DNA of 64,000 nt from Candidatus Gastranaerophilales bacterium (GTDB lineage Bacteria > Cyanobacteriota > Vampirovibrionia > Gastranaerophilales > Gastranaerophilaceae), in NCBI GenBank assembly GCA_944323695.1, contig CALUTI010000003.1, positions 1 through 64,000 on the forward strand, given 5' to 3'. How positions within the stretch are numbered: the stretch's first letter is position 1; each line of letters starts with the position of its first letter. Below, piece by piece: positions 37,779-46,697 of this stretch. Under the pieces are notes generated by a model. It was not told the origin of the DNA. It ran no database searches and saw only the letters and a program-made list of their open reading frames with translations. The position numbers and the translations under genes are program-made.

Positions 37779-37994
37779 TTATTTTAATCTGAAGGTAATT
37801 CTGCCTCTGGACAAGTCATACGGGGTCATTTCAACTTTTACTCTGTCGCCCGGAAGAATTCTTATAAAATTCTTTCTGATTTTTCCTGATATATGTGCCA
37901 GAATTTCATGGTCGTTTTCAAGCTTTACCCTGAACATGGCATTCGGCATTGCCTCAAGTATTGTACCTTCTAGTTCTATTACGTCTTTTGACAT
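37779..37994 (-). CDS. infA: Translation initiation factor IF-1
   Basis: 71 residues from [22 protein letters not shown]-fold protein with [20 protein letters not shown] and the C-terminal [13 protein letters not shown]. The ATG at 37994, after GAGGAAA, is preferred over the longer frame from 38030. First gene of the alpha operon here. Confidence 0.96.
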   Translation of the reverse strand: MSKDVIELEGTILEAMPNAMFRVKLENDHEILAHISGKIRKNFIRILPGDRVKVEMTPYDLSRGRITFRLK

Positions 37995-38167
37995 ATTTTC
38001 CTCTTTTTTCGGCTGTAAAATTTTGGGCATAGTAAACCCATATAGAAAATTATATTTGCAAAATATTTGTTTGCAAGCAATATTATTGAATTTGCATGCA
38101 AAAATTATCCGCGAAATTTATTTTGTTTTTTTAACAATGGCACTCTTTCAATAAAATTAACCAATTA

Positions 38168-38202
38168 AAAAAGTCGGATTTTAAAGAACTTTCCGACTTT
38201 TT
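38168..38202. terminator. Hairpin with T-run in the infA / 38353 divergent gap
   Basis: AAAAAGTCGGA and TCCGACTTTTT form an 11-base stem, flanked by A and T runs. It sits in the 358-base gap 37995-38352 that must also hold the infA operon promoter. It could stop minus-strand read-through from lepB, or act as an attenuator if the infA promoter lies upstream of it. No other gene is seen in the gap. Confidence 0.6.
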
Positions 38203-38352
38203 GTAAATTTTTCTTAATATTTTTAAAAAATATATATTTAATAAAACAACAATACAAAATATTAAATTATGTTACATTTATGCATTTACCTGAAATTATG
38301 CGGGAATAAAATACTTAGATAATATAAGAGAGTATAATTTGGGAGTGTACCC

Positions 38353-38721
38353 ATGGCTGATAAAATTAACAGTATAGAAGATTTAGAACAACTAAAAGCA
38401 GCAGCGGCCGCGCAAGGGGCTTCTGTTCCAAACTATAATGAATGGAGCCAAATTTTAAGCGATTTGGAAGAGGCCGGAATACAGTCAACAGGTTCTTTTT
38501 CCGGTGACAAAGCGCTTCGGGATGAAATTCAAAGAACTGTTGAGCAATATATTGAGCAGACAAAGGTTGAACAAACACAACAGCAACAGCAGATGCAACA
38601 GGAGCAGCCTCAAAAAATCTCCGAAACAGATAATGAGCAAGCCTTAAAAGCTACTATGGCTAATGCTACAAGTTCAACTATTATGGCTGATTATATGAAG
38701 TATTACCACATGTTAATGTAA
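38353..38721 (+). CDS. Small hypothetical Gln-rich protein
   Basis: 122 residues, not recognised, soluble, no signal peptide. An acidic helical N-terminal part (IEDLEQLKAAAAAQG) precedes a Gln-rich stretch (about residues 73-92, including five consecutive Gln) and a Met-rich C terminus. GGGAGTGTACCC precedes the ATG. Its last nine bases overlap the 3' end of the convergent lepB. Confidence 0.6.
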   Translation: MADKINSIEDLEQLKAAAAAQGASVPNYNEWSQILSDLEEAGIQSTGSFSGDKALRDEIQRTVEQYIEQTKVEQTQQQQQMQQEQPQKISETDNEQALKATMANATSSTIMADYMKYYHMLM

Positions 38722-39345
38722 TACTTTAACTCTTGTAAACGGCCAAAATAAAAATACTGCTTTTCCGACAAAACGCTCTTTGGGTAATGTACCCCAATAA
38801 CGGCTGTCCTGAGAATTACCGCGGTTATCTCCCATCATAAAATATTCACCTTCAGGTATTATGAATGGTCCGCAATACATAGCTTCCGTGCAGGGTGTAT
38901 AATCATAAACACTTCTGACATACGGTTCATCAAGCGGTTTGTCATTTATATAAACCGTGCTTTTGCCGTCTTTGCCCTGTTTTACTTCAAATTTATCACC
39001 AGGCATACCTATTACACGTTTAATGTATGCAATATCTTTGCAGAAAAAGCCTGTTAATCTTGAGAATAACTTCCAGGGAGTATTTTTCAATTCTGTAAAT
39101 GGCGGATAAAAGACCATTATGTCACCGCGCTCAGGGGTTTTATAAAATCTTGAAAATCTTTCGACAAATATTCTGTCACCTTCAACAAGTGTGGGTTTCA
39201 TAGACCCGGACGGAATCCAGCGGATTTCTCCTATGAAAAATCTTATTATTATTACCATGACAACAACGAAAACAACCGTATCAATTGTTTCTTTTATTGC
39301 AGGCTGATTTTTTTTATACCACGCTTTTAATTGTTCCTTAAACAT
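38713..39345 (-). CDS. lepB: Signal peptidase I
   Basis: 210 residues. Cleaves signal peptides of exported proteins at the outer face of the inner membrane. One N-terminal membrane helix (TVVFVVVMVIIIRFFI), then the catalytic Ser in IPSGSMKPTL, the catalytic Lys in YIKRVIGMPGD and the MMGDNRGNSQDSRYWG box. It handles Sec substrates such as the secreted proteins in this window; prepilins need a separate prepilin peptidase. Overlaps the polyprenyl synthase gene by eight bases. Confidence 0.96.
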   Translation of the reverse strand: MFKEQLKAWYKKNQPAIKETIDTVVFVVVMVIIIRFFIGEIRWIPSGSMKPTLVEGDRIFVERFSRFYKTPERGDIMVFYPPFTELKNTPWKLFSRLTGFFCKDIAYIKRVIGMPGDKFEVKQGKDGKSTVYINDKPLDEPYVRSVYDYTPCTEAMYCGPFIIPEGEYFMMGDNRGNSQDSRYWGTLPKERFVGKAVFLFWPFTRVKVLH

Positions 39346-40198
39346 CCTCTAACAACTCCAAAAGCTCTGTTAATGACTTTTTATAAATACTCTCCTCTAA
39401 ATCATCAATACATTGCTTTGCACAATTAACATAATTATTTAACAAATCTTTTGTTTTTTCAATACCTTCGTTGAGGTTATCAGACAAAAGCATAGGCGCA
39501 TTATAAATGCCCTCATCAACATCGCTTGCGGATTTTGACTTGTCTAAATCTATTATATTTAACAAATCATCTCTTATCTGAAAAGCAAGTCCAAAATTTG
39601 ACGCAAATTCAACAGCCTTTTCCTCAACTTCATTACCGGCAAGTATTATTGAAGCTTTTAAGGCACTTTCAAATAGTGAACCGGTTTTTTGAGAAGATTT
39701 TTCAACATATTTTTCAATATCAGTTTTTTTATATTTATTAAAGTATTGATTAACTTCACCGAGACACATACTTTTAACAGTATCCGCGAATATATCTATC
39801 ACAGGGATTGAACCTATTTTTACGAGTTTTTTTAAGGACTCACCCAAAAGATAGTCACCGGAAATCACCGCGAGCTGATTATCAAATTTATCATTTAAAG
39901 TTGTTCTGCCCCTGCGAATTTTGCTTTCATCAATTACATCATCATGAATTAAAGAGGCATTATGAATCAGTTCAACTGCGGCTAAAAGCTCATAATGCGC
40001 CGGTAAAAGATACATTTTTGAAGACCTTAAATATAATATTGTCATTAAAGAACGTATCCTTTTGGAAGGCGCGTTTAAAAAGCCTTCAAGCTCTTTGTCC
40101 AGCTCAGGCTCTAAGTCAGGACTGAAAACCAAATTTTTATTTACTCTCTCTAAATCCGCTTTAACGACTTCACAAATTTTTTGATATTGTTTATTCAT
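39338..40198 (-). CDS. Polyprenyl diphosphate synthase
   Basis: 286 residues of the trans-prenyltransferase family. The first aspartate-rich motif is LIHDDVIDES, followed by RRGRTTLND; the second is QIRDDLLNIID. Product chain length cannot be read with confidence; a quinone side chain or a medium-length prenyl chain is plausible. It is translationally coupled to lepB. Confidence 0.9.
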   Translation of the reverse strand: MNKQYQKICEVVKADLERVNKNLVFSPDLEPELDKELEGFLNAPSKRIRSLMTILYLRSSKMYLLPAHYELLAAVELIHNASLIHDDVIDESKIRRGRTTLNDKFDNQLAVISGDYLLGESLKKLVKIGSIPVIDIFADTVKSMCLGEVNQYFNKYKKTDIEKYVEKSSQKTGSLFESALKASIILAGNEVEEKAVEFASNFGLAFQIRDDLLNIIDLDKSKSASDVDEGIYNAPMLLSDNLNEGIEKTKDLLNNYVNCAKQCIDDLEESIYKKSLTELLELLEDV

Positions 40199-40284
40199 AT
40201 AAATAATGATATCAAAAAAAGCTAATTAAGCAATAAGCCTTTGTTAACGGAAGAAAAAACTTCTGCCGTTAACAAAAACATTAT

Positions 40285-41207
40285 TCATTTACAGCTATGT
40301 GCACCTTCCCATGACAATTTATCACGACAATGCAGGTAATCCATATTTTTATTATAAATAACCCAGGCAGTACAACCTTGACCTATATAAGCATCACTTA
40401 AACCGGAATCAGTACCGCAGGAATTTTCAAATGTGGCATAACGATTACTGTCTTTCATTCCAAATGGAATAACCCCATTTGATGTTAAATTAAAATAAAA
40501 TCTCGTTTTACCCAAGATTGCATCTTTACTACCCGGCAATACAACATATATATCACCATTATCTCCAGCCCAGCCGCCAAAAGACATAAATGTACCATCA
40601 GTCAAATAAAAAGATGCTTCCGGCGGAATTTCCCTATTTGCAAGATTGTCAGATGTTGCTATACTATGTCCCAGTTCCGTTCCCGCCAAATTATAATATT
40701 TCCCCGGGAAACACACTTTATCAAGCTCACAAGATTGGGCGACTTTTAAATATTTTTTAAATCTTGATAATACAAGCTTTACACTATCATGGTTATATAT
40801 ATTTTTACCTTCATCGTCAACTTCACCAGTTATACTTGGACTTAAGCCCCATGTATTAATAGTACCATATTCTGCCTGCATCATCTGAAAAGCATTTGAT
40901 ATTGTAGAATAAGATTTTATTAATTGTGATACCGCACGGCGCTCCTGATAATTCGCAATCAATGTCGGTATCGTCATTGCCGCAACTATTCCAATGATTC
41001 CTAACGTTATCAATACCTCTGCTAATGTAAATGCCTTATTTAATCTTTTGTGATAGTCAGGAATTGTTTTCTCGACGACGCTCTCGCCTCCGGCTCCGCT
41101 ATGGTCTCGAAAACAATTCCTGACTATCGCTATACCTTCAAAACCATTGCTACATCTACCTAGGAGAGACGCCCCCCCCCGTTTCTGAAATTTTTCATCA
41201 TTTTCAT
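40285..41207 (-). CDS. Prepilin-like protein E (LSWDGKHKC family), out of frame at a G9 tract
   Basis: ATG 41207 follows AAAGGAGAACAGCTT. Ten G would open 307 codons, from MKMMKNFRN through Gly codons and a 77-base hairpin element to KAFTLAEVLITLG, and on to the TAWVIYNKNMDYLHC and LSWEGAHSCK end. As assembled the frame stops at TAG. The domain is most like that of D; both have an EYGTINTWGL segment and LPGSKDAxLGKTRFYF. Internal starts (TTG 41013) would begin inside the prepilin helix and lose the processing site, so they are unlikely to be real. Confidence 0.84.
41052..41128. repeat. Hairpin element inside prepilin E, conserved 37-base core
   Basis: Perfect 20-base arms GATAGTCAGGAATTGTTTTC (41052-41071) and its inverse (41109-41128) flank a core almost identical to that in prepilin D. 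A truncated copy with one arm is at 44937-44978 in prepilin H. Confidence 0.75.
41172..41180 (-). repeat. Homopolymer tract of prepilin E (9 G on coding strand)
   Basis: AAC plus nine G plus CGT CTC TCC TAG. One more G opens the prepilin frame. Confidence 0.8.
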
Positions 41208-41246
41208 AAGCTGTTCTCCTTTCTTAAGTTTATTATAACATATTTT

Positions 41247-42047
41247 CTATTTTTTGGGAATAATCATAAAAGATTTCAACAATCTTCCGCCATTATCATC
41301 CGCGGTTGAAATAACTTCTATTTCTTTTTTATAATTCATTGAAGTTGAGCTTCCGCCGTCGAATGCCATTGCTCTGTCAAAACCAAGCTCTTTACAAAGC
41401 TTTTGGACTTCATAAATATCCATAGGATTTTTATCTGTAATTATCAAAATATGCGCATCACCGTCTTTTATACCTATAATTGTCCTCGGCATTTTATGTA
41501 ATACTGATGCTGATTCTCTTATGACATTGCCGTCTTTATCTTTTATAACAAAAAGTTCTTCTTCCAAACGCAATTGAGGAAGAATCATAGGACCCCCTTG
41601 AGCGGAAGTTATTATATTACACCCGAAGTCTACCCCGCTTTTATGCTCTACAATTTGATATTCATATTTGTTATTGCATTCTACAACACGAAATTCAGTG
41701 CGGTTTAAAAGTTTATCTAAATTTTTGCGCAATACCGGATTATTATAAATATTTTCATTAAACATAGGATCCACGGCAGTATTTCTGTCAGTAATTATAT
41801 AAGAAATGGTTTTACCGTTTTCAGGGTCAAAAAATCCTGCATTAATTGTAAGCTCTGATTTACCTTTTATATGAGCTTCTCTGTTTGACATAAGGCTTTC
41901 AGATGCAACAAATTTTACGCGGCGTCTTATTTTCTCTCCGGAAAGAACAATATGATAAATACCGTTATCATAAGAAATGTCAATAGGTTTGGCCTCTATA
42001 GAACTTACCGATAAACAAATTAATAATAAAACAATAATTTTTTTCAT
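41247..42047 (-). CDS. Secreted phosphodiester glycosidase-like protein (NAGPA domain)
   Basis: 266 residues. Signal peptide MKKIIVLLLICLSVSSIEA. The domain (about 60-262) has LTINAGFFDPENGK, the middle SAQGGPMIL, PRTIIGIKDG, and AMAFDGGSSTSM, the signature of the NAGPA/DUF2233 family, whose members cleave N-acetylglucosamine phosphodiesters or exopolysaccharide linkages. The stop of lptG overlaps its start by one base (TAATG), so it is coupled to the lptB-lptG unit. A role in surface glycan processing is inferred from this position. Confidence 0.87.
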   Translation of the reverse strand: MKKIIVLLLICLSVSSIEAKPIDISYDNGIYHIVLSGEKIRRRVKFVASESLMSNREAHIKGKSELTINAGFFDPENGKTISYIITDRNTAVDPMFNENIYNNPVLRKNLDKLLNRTEFRVVECNNKYEYQIVEHKSGVDFGCNIITSAQGGPMILPQLRLEEELFVIKDKDGNVIRESASVLHKMPRTIIGIKDGDAHILIITDKNPMDIYEVQKLCKELGFDRAMAFDGGSSTSMNYKKEIEVISTADDNGGRLLKSFMIIPKK

Positions 42048-43159
42048 TAGAGATCCTTTGATTTATAAAACGCTACAATAGCCGCCGTGAAGGCAAGAGG
42101 CGGGAAAATCGCCGTTATTAAAGGCGGCAAAACACCCTTTTCTGCCAACAAATCGAAAAACGGCAGAGTAATATAATAAACAAATATACATCCTATAGCT
42201 ATTGTAAACCCGATTAATCTCTGCTCTCTGGGTTTACTGAAACCTAAAAGGCATCCCATTATTGCAAGCAATATACAAACAAACGGATGGAAAAATCTTT
42301 GTAAGTATTTATTCAGCATATATCTGTATTCTTCGTCCATGCCCTCTTTTTTCAAAAGTTTTATATAATTATGCAAGTCTCTATTATTAATTTCACGTTC
42401 TTTTTTTGTAGAATAGGCCATAAGCGTATATGCATTTTTAGCGGATTCCGCGTCAAGAACAGGCATTTCTTTAAATTTGCCGATATTAGTAAAAATTCCA
42501 TCGCCAGAAATTTTATATTGAACAATATCATTTAACATCCACTTGTCATCGTCAACATGACCTGTTTTAGCGTAGTAAATATTTGACAGCTGATGAACAT
42601 CTGAATAAACTTCACTGGAAAAATCAAGCACAATAACATTGTATAAATCCTTAATTCTGGACTTTGATACAACTACAGCCTGCCTTGGATGTCCGTCTTT
42701 ATCTTTTTGCGTATAAATAAACTGTGTTGATTGAGCATAACCTCGTATTTTCCCCATTTTATAAGCCGCATAAGGAATCAATTTATCTCCGGTAAAATAG
42801 CAGAGAAATGTTACTATCAAACTTAAAACAACAACAGGTGCTATTATTCTTGAAAAAGAAAGCCCGACTGCACGAAAAATTGTTAATTCGGAATCTTTAC
42901 TAAGTTTATCAAAAGTAAACAAAGTTCCCAAAAGCAATCCTACAGGAAAAGCTTTTCCAAGGATTTTTGGCAATTCAAAAAATAAAACAAGTATTGCTGT
43001 TTTTACACCATACTCACCGGCAAGTGTTCTTTTAATAGTATTTAACAGCATTTCCGGCGCAATCCAGACAATTGTAAACAGTAAAATAGCAACGCATGTT
43101 GCCATCAACACCTGAGTAAAAATATATCTGTCATATATTGTAATTCTCGGCATTTTCAT
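42047..43159 (-). CDS. lptG: LptF/LptG-family permease
   Basis: 370 residues with six expected membrane helices, three at each end (ATCVAILLFTIVWIAPEML, then AILVLFFELPKILGKAFPVG; C-terminal FVCILLAIMGCLLGF and later), around a periplasmic jellyroll-like domain. This is the YjgP/YjgQ pattern of the LPS export ABC transporter. Only one such permease is coded here; a second could lie elsewhere, or a homodimer may be used as in some cyanobacteria. Starts one base inside the lptB stop. Confidence 0.9.
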   Translation of the reverse strand: MKMPRITIYDRYIFTQVLMATCVAILLFTIVWIAPEMLLNTIKRTLAGEYGVKTAILVLFFELPKILGKAFPVGLLLGTLFTFDKLSKDSELTIFRAVGLSFSRIIAPVVVLSLIVTFLCYFTGDKLIPYAAYKMGKIRGYAQSTQFIYTQKDKDGHPRQAVVVSKSRIKDLYNVIVLDFSSEVYSDVHQLSNIYYAKTGHVDDDKWMLNDIVQYKISGDGIFTNIGKFKEMPVLDAESAKNAYTLMAYSTKKEREINNRDLHNYIKLLKKEGMDEEYRYMLNKYLQRFFHPFVCILLAIMGCLLGFSKPREQRLIGFTIAIGCIFVYYITLPFFDLLAEKGVLPPLITAIFPPLAFTAAIVAFYKSKDL

Positions 43160-43884
43160 TATAGGGCAAAATCCTTTCCTAAATAAAATTCTTTAGCAAC
43201 CGGATCAACAGCAACATCTTCACTTCTGCCCTGAATTTTAATCTTGCCGTCAAAAATTACATAAGCTCTGTCTGTAATAGATAATGTCGCTTTAGGGTTG
43301 TGGTCTGTAATCAAAACGCCAAGTCCTTTATCTTCGGAAATTTTTCTTATATTATCTTTAATTTCACCGATTGCAATAGGGTCAATACCTGCAAAAGGTT
43401 CATCCAAAAGCATGAAATCAGGACTTGCAGCTAACGCTCTTGCAATTTCAACCCTTCTTCTTTCACCGCCGGAAAGTGACACTGCAGCATAAGAACGTAA
43501 CCTTAAAATACCGAATTCTGATAAAAGCTCCTCAAGCTTACGTTTTTTCTCATCCTCGGTAAGCTTTTCATTCATTTGCAAAACAAGTTTAATATTATCT
43601 TCTACGCTTAATTTTCTAAAAATTGAAGCCTCTTGAGGAAGATAACCAATACCGGCCTTTGCACGAATATTCATGGGCCAGGTCGAAATATCCTGACCGT
43701 CAAGCATTATACTTCCGCTATTTGGCTTTATAAGACCGACTACCATATAAAATGTAGTAGTTTTTCCGGCACCGTTCGGCCCCAAAAGACAAACAACTTC
43801 TCCTTTTTTGACATCAAAAGAGACATCGTTTACAACACTTCTGTCGCCGTATATTTTTATAAGATTCTTAGCCTCAATTTTCAT
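43159..43884 (-). CDS. lptB: LPS export ABC transporter ATPase LptB
   Basis: 241 residues. Walker A GPNGAGKTTTF, Q-loop region GYLPQEASIFRKL, signature LSGGERRRVEIARAL, Walker B FMLLDEPFAGID and switch His in LITDHN. The GYLPQEASIFRKLSV sequence is typical of LptB rather than of amino-acid transporters. ATG 43884 (MKIEAKNL) is chosen over TTG 43905, with AAAGGGG upstream. Coupled to lptG. An LPS-like outer membrane lipid is implied. Confidence 0.95.
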   Translation of the reverse strand: MKIEAKNLIKIYGDRSVVNDVSFDVKKGEVVCLLGPNGAGKTTTFYMVVGLIKPNSGSIMLDGQDISTWPMNIRAKAGIGYLPQEASIFRKLSVEDNIKLVLQMNEKLTEDEKKRKLEELLSEFGILRLRSYAAVSLSGGERRRVEIARALAASPDFMLLDEPFAGIDPIAIGEIKDNIRKISEDKGLGVLITDHNPKATLSITDRAYVIFDGKIKIQGRSEDVAVDPVAKEFYLGKDFAL

Positions 43885-44229
43885 ATTCCATATCCCCTTT
43901 AACAAATATTTTACTTGAAAAATTTTTTTATTGCAATTTTTAATATTAAGATTTAAAAACTCTTATGTTTTAAAAAACATTAAAAAATGTAAAAATATAT
44001 AGTATATACGTTATATATCCGGAATGGTGTGGCATACATAAAGTATAAACCATTTTCTTTTTCTTTATTTTCTCCTACACACTAACCTTTTACCAAATAT
44101 GAGTTCGGCCGTTTAACGACGGCTGTTTTTCTGAAAAATTTAAATTTTGAAATTAGTCACCTTGCATTTTCATAGTCGATGCAGGGAATCCGGCAGGTAC
44201 ACCACCTATTTTGTTCCTGCCGGATTTGT
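43885..44229. other. Intergenic region with two hairpins
   Basis: No gene is visible in these 345 bases. A hairpin GCCGTTTAACGACGGC followed by T lies near 44107-44126. A longer pair, AATCCGGCAGG / CCTGCCGGATT at 44188-44225, sits just after the prepilin H stop and may be its terminator. The A/T-rich remainder next to lptB probably holds its promoter. Confidence 0.5.
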
Positions 44230-44997
44230 TTATTCTTCAATGGGATCACCTATATTATAAGGTGTGTATTCAAGTTTATTATATATTAATGCATTATTTA
44301 AAAGTTTCTGATCCATTGGTTCCACTTTACCGGAAAATTTGGCATTATATCTATACATATCAGCACCAAATTGATTAGGTTCTTCTACATTATTCACATC
44401 CATATAAATATATGCACATATTTCTGATACACTTTCGACCGTATCAATTACAAATCCATTTTCATCACGTACCGGATTACTAACTATACTTGGACATTGG
44501 GATTTTTGTACAAACTGAAATGAAATTCCGTTTGGCAGATATATTCTACCGGTTCCTAATAGTGCATCACCAGCTCCATATACGCCGTCAATCTTCAATG
44601 GCTTATTGGCTTTGTACTGATATTGTTGGCAAAATTTATCAGTATCGCCTGCTTTACATAATTTTGCTTCTTTTATTACCTTTCCTAATTCAGCAGCTAC
44701 CTGTTCTGAAGTTTTCTTTGTATCAAACAAGCAAGAGGCATTTATGCAATTGTTCTGTACCGCATAAAGTTGAATAGCATTCATCAAAATAGAATGACCT
44801 TGCTTTACCTTAGTTACCATTACCTTTTCCTGATAATTCGCAATCAACGTCGGTATCGTCATCGCGGCAACTACCCCGATGATTCCGAGCGTTATCAATA
44901 CCTCTGCTAATGTAAATGCCTTATTTACTCTTATGCGATAGTCAGGAATTATTTTCTCGACGACGCTCCCGCCGCCGGAATTTTTCAGTAACTTCAT
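44230..44997 (-). CDS. Prepilin-like protein H (YNIGDP family), in frame, tract broken
   Basis: 255 residues, intact. ATG follows AAGGAGAACAGCTT, the same leader as genes E and F. The start MKLLKNSGGGSVVEK is coded with GGC GGC GGG in place of a pure G tract, so it should not slip. Then comes KAFTLAEVLITLG and the globular domain with cysteines, DTDKFCQQYQYK, and the YTPYNIGDPIEE end. It is the only member of the family in this window that reads directly in frame. It lies 12 bases after a small coiled-coil gene and is probably cotranscribed with it. Confidence 0.92.
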   Translation of the reverse strand: MKLLKNSGGGSVVEKIIPDYRIRVNKAFTLAEVLITLGIIGVVAAMTIPTLIANYQEKVMVTKVKQGHSILMNAIQLYAVQNNCINASCLFDTKKTSEQVAAELGKVIKEAKLCKAGDTDKFCQQYQYKANKPLKIDGVYGAGDALLGTGRIYLPNGISFQFVQKSQCPSIVSNPVRDENGFVIDTVESVSEICAYIYMDVNNVEEPNQFGADMYRYNAKFSGKVEPMDQKLLNNALIYNKLEYTPYNIGDPIEE

Positions 44998-45009
44998 AAG
45001 CTGTTCTCC

Positions 45010-45240
45010 TTATTTTTTAAAATAATCACAAATTAACGTTTTTTTACGCGGGAGAAGATTTTTTACACCCTCAACAAATTTATTTTTCTGTGAATCTTCC
45101 AATTCTTTTTTCAGGATGGCTTTTTCCAAAACGACTTTATTATAAAGTTCCGCACAAACAGAACTCTTATCAATATGCTCCTTTAATTTAGCGAGCTGGC
45201 GTTCTTTTTCTTCTATTGCTAATACCAGTTCTTTTTTCAC
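45010..45240 (-). CDS. Small coiled-coil protein upstream of prepilin H
   Basis: 76 residues, highly charged and helical (VLAIEEKERQLAKLKEHID, then VVLEKAILKKELEDSQ), with no signal peptide. Two cysteines. Not recognised. Its stop codon lies 12 bases before the ATG of prepilin H and just before that gene's ribosome-binding site, so they likely form one transcript. Confidence 0.6.
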   Translation of the reverse strand: MKKELVLAIEEKERQLAKLKEHIDKSSVCAELYNKVVLEKAILKKELEDSQKNKFVEGVKNLLPRKKTLICDYFKK

Positions 45241-45316
45241 TATAAAACCTCATTTATTTCGACATGAAATAGAATAATCTTCTTTTACTTATTTTAAATC
45301 GACTTTTTAGGTGATT

Positions 45317-45868
45317 TTAGCAATTTACGGTTAATAAATCATACTTATAACCTATTTCCATCGCGTTTTTATTTAAAGGCAAAAGATTTTTTCTATGCGG
45401 CGGAAGCACTGTATCAAGGGCTTTTTCCAAAATATCAACTGACAAAAGCCCGCTTGCTTTTAACAACAAACCTAGTGCAAGCATATTAGCCATTTTTACA
45501 TTTCCTAAATCGACTGCCATTTTTGAAATTGGTGCAAAAATATAATGAATATCAGCCCTGTTTTCTTTTTGTTCCGCAAGCGTTGTATTAACGATTAAAT
45601 ACCCGCCTTTTTTAACTTTCGGTTCAAATTTATCAAAAGATGCCTGATTTAAGACAATTATAAAATCAGCTTCTTTTTTATTAACGGAACTAACCTCATC
45701 ATCACTCATAACAACTTCGCAGTTAACCGTTCCACCGCGCATTTCAGCCCCGTAAGACGGATACCAGGTAACGTTTTTATCATCAATCATAAAAGCGTTT
45801 GCAAGAACTTCTCCTGCTAACAATACACCCTGACCGCCAAATCCTGCTATTATAAAATTTTTTTCCAT
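45317..45868 (-). CDS. korC: 2-oxoacid:ferredoxin oxidoreductase, gamma subunit
   Basis: 183 residues. IIAGFGGQGVLLAGEVLANA and the TWYPSYGAEMRGGT segment are typical of the gamma subunit of 2-oxoglutarate or related ferredoxin oxidoreductases. Fourth gene of the korDABC order. A dispersed repeat lies between it and korB (45884-45945). The ATG follows AAGGAAATACAAT. Confidence 0.92.
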   Translation of the reverse strand: MEKNFIIAGFGGQGVLLAGEVLANAFMIDDKNVTWYPSYGAEMRGGTVNCEVVMSDDEVSSVNKKEADFIIVLNQASFDKFEPKVKKGGYLIVNTTLAEQKENRADIHYIFAPISKMAVDLGNVKMANMLALGLLLKASGLLSVDILEKALDTVLPPHRKNLLPLNKNAMEIGYKYDLLTVNC

Positions 45869-45883
45869 ATTGTATTTCCTTCC

Positions 45884-45945
45884 GTCATTTTGAGCGAAGC
45901 GAAAAATCTCAAAGGAGATTCTTCGGGCACAGCTCTCAGAATGAC
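45884..45945. repeat. Dispersed repeat between korB and korC
   Basis: GTCATTTTGAGCGAAGCGAA, then AATCTC and GAGATTCTTCGG, ending CAGAATGAC. It is a relative of the element inside prepilin F (54872-54933). The last codons and the stop of korB (TCA TTC TGA) are made by its end. Confidence 0.7.
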
Positions 45946-46697
45946 TTATTCTCCACAGTTACATCCTTATAAATACCCGGCACAAATACCGGCATCATTT
46001 CATTTCTTACGCGCTCATGCGCCTGCTCAGGTGACATGTGCCAGTTTGTAGGGCAAGTTGACAAAATTTCAACAAACCCGAAACCAAGGCCATGCAACTG
46101 CACTTCAAAAGCCTTTTTAATAGCCTGCTTAGCCTTTCTGATATTTGCAATCGTATCTAAAGAAACTCTGGCAGAAAAAGCCGTGCCGTCGCATAACGCA
46201 ATATGCTCGGCTATTTTTATCGGATATCCGTAATAATCAATATTTCTGCCGGTAGGAGAAGTTGTAGTAACCTGTCCCAACAGTGTTGTAGGTCCAAGCT
46301 GGCCGCCGGTCATACCGTAAGTTGTATTATTAATACAAATTGCGGAAATAGCTTCGCCTCTAAGAGCTGCATGCAAGCTTTCTGCCAAACCTATTGACGC
46401 AAAATCACCGTCACCTGAATATGTAAACACGAATTTGTCGGGATTTGCACGCTTAACACCTGTTGCAACTGCCAAAGCTCTTCCGTGCGGAGCCTCTATT
46501 GCATCCATATCCAAAAAATCATATATTGTAACTGAACACCCGATCGAAGTTGCTGCTATGGTATTTTCTCTAATTCCAAGCTCATCCATAACTTCGCCAA
46601 CAAGTCTTATTGCAACACCATGGTCGCACCCCGGACAAAATGTGTATTTAAAATCTTTTTTAAAAGAATCAGGTACTTTAAAAACTTGTGTTTCCAT
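45936..46697 (-). CDS. korB: 2-oxoacid:ferredoxin oxidoreductase, beta subunit
   Basis: 253 residues, thiamine diphosphate-binding subunit. FCPGCDHGVAIRL, the GDGDFASIGL motif with NNTTYGMTGGQ, and the TCPTNWHMSPEQA end. The Cys residues coordinate an iron-sulfur cluster in several family members. Start ATG 46697 overlaps the korA stop by one base (TAATG). The C-terminal three codons come from a repeat element. Confidence 0.94.
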   Translation of the reverse strand: METQVFKVPDSFKKDFKYTFCPGCDHGVAIRLVGEVMDELGIRENTIAATSIGCSVTIYDFLDMDAIEAPHGRALAVATGVKRANPDKFVFTYSGDGDFASIGLAESLHAALRGEAISAICINNTTYGMTGGQLGPTTLLGQVTTTSPTGRNIDYYGYPIKIAEHIALCDGTAFSARVSLDTIANIRKAKQAIKKAFEVQLHGLGFGFVEILSTCPTNWHMSPEQAHERVRNEMMPVFVPGIYKDVTVENKSF

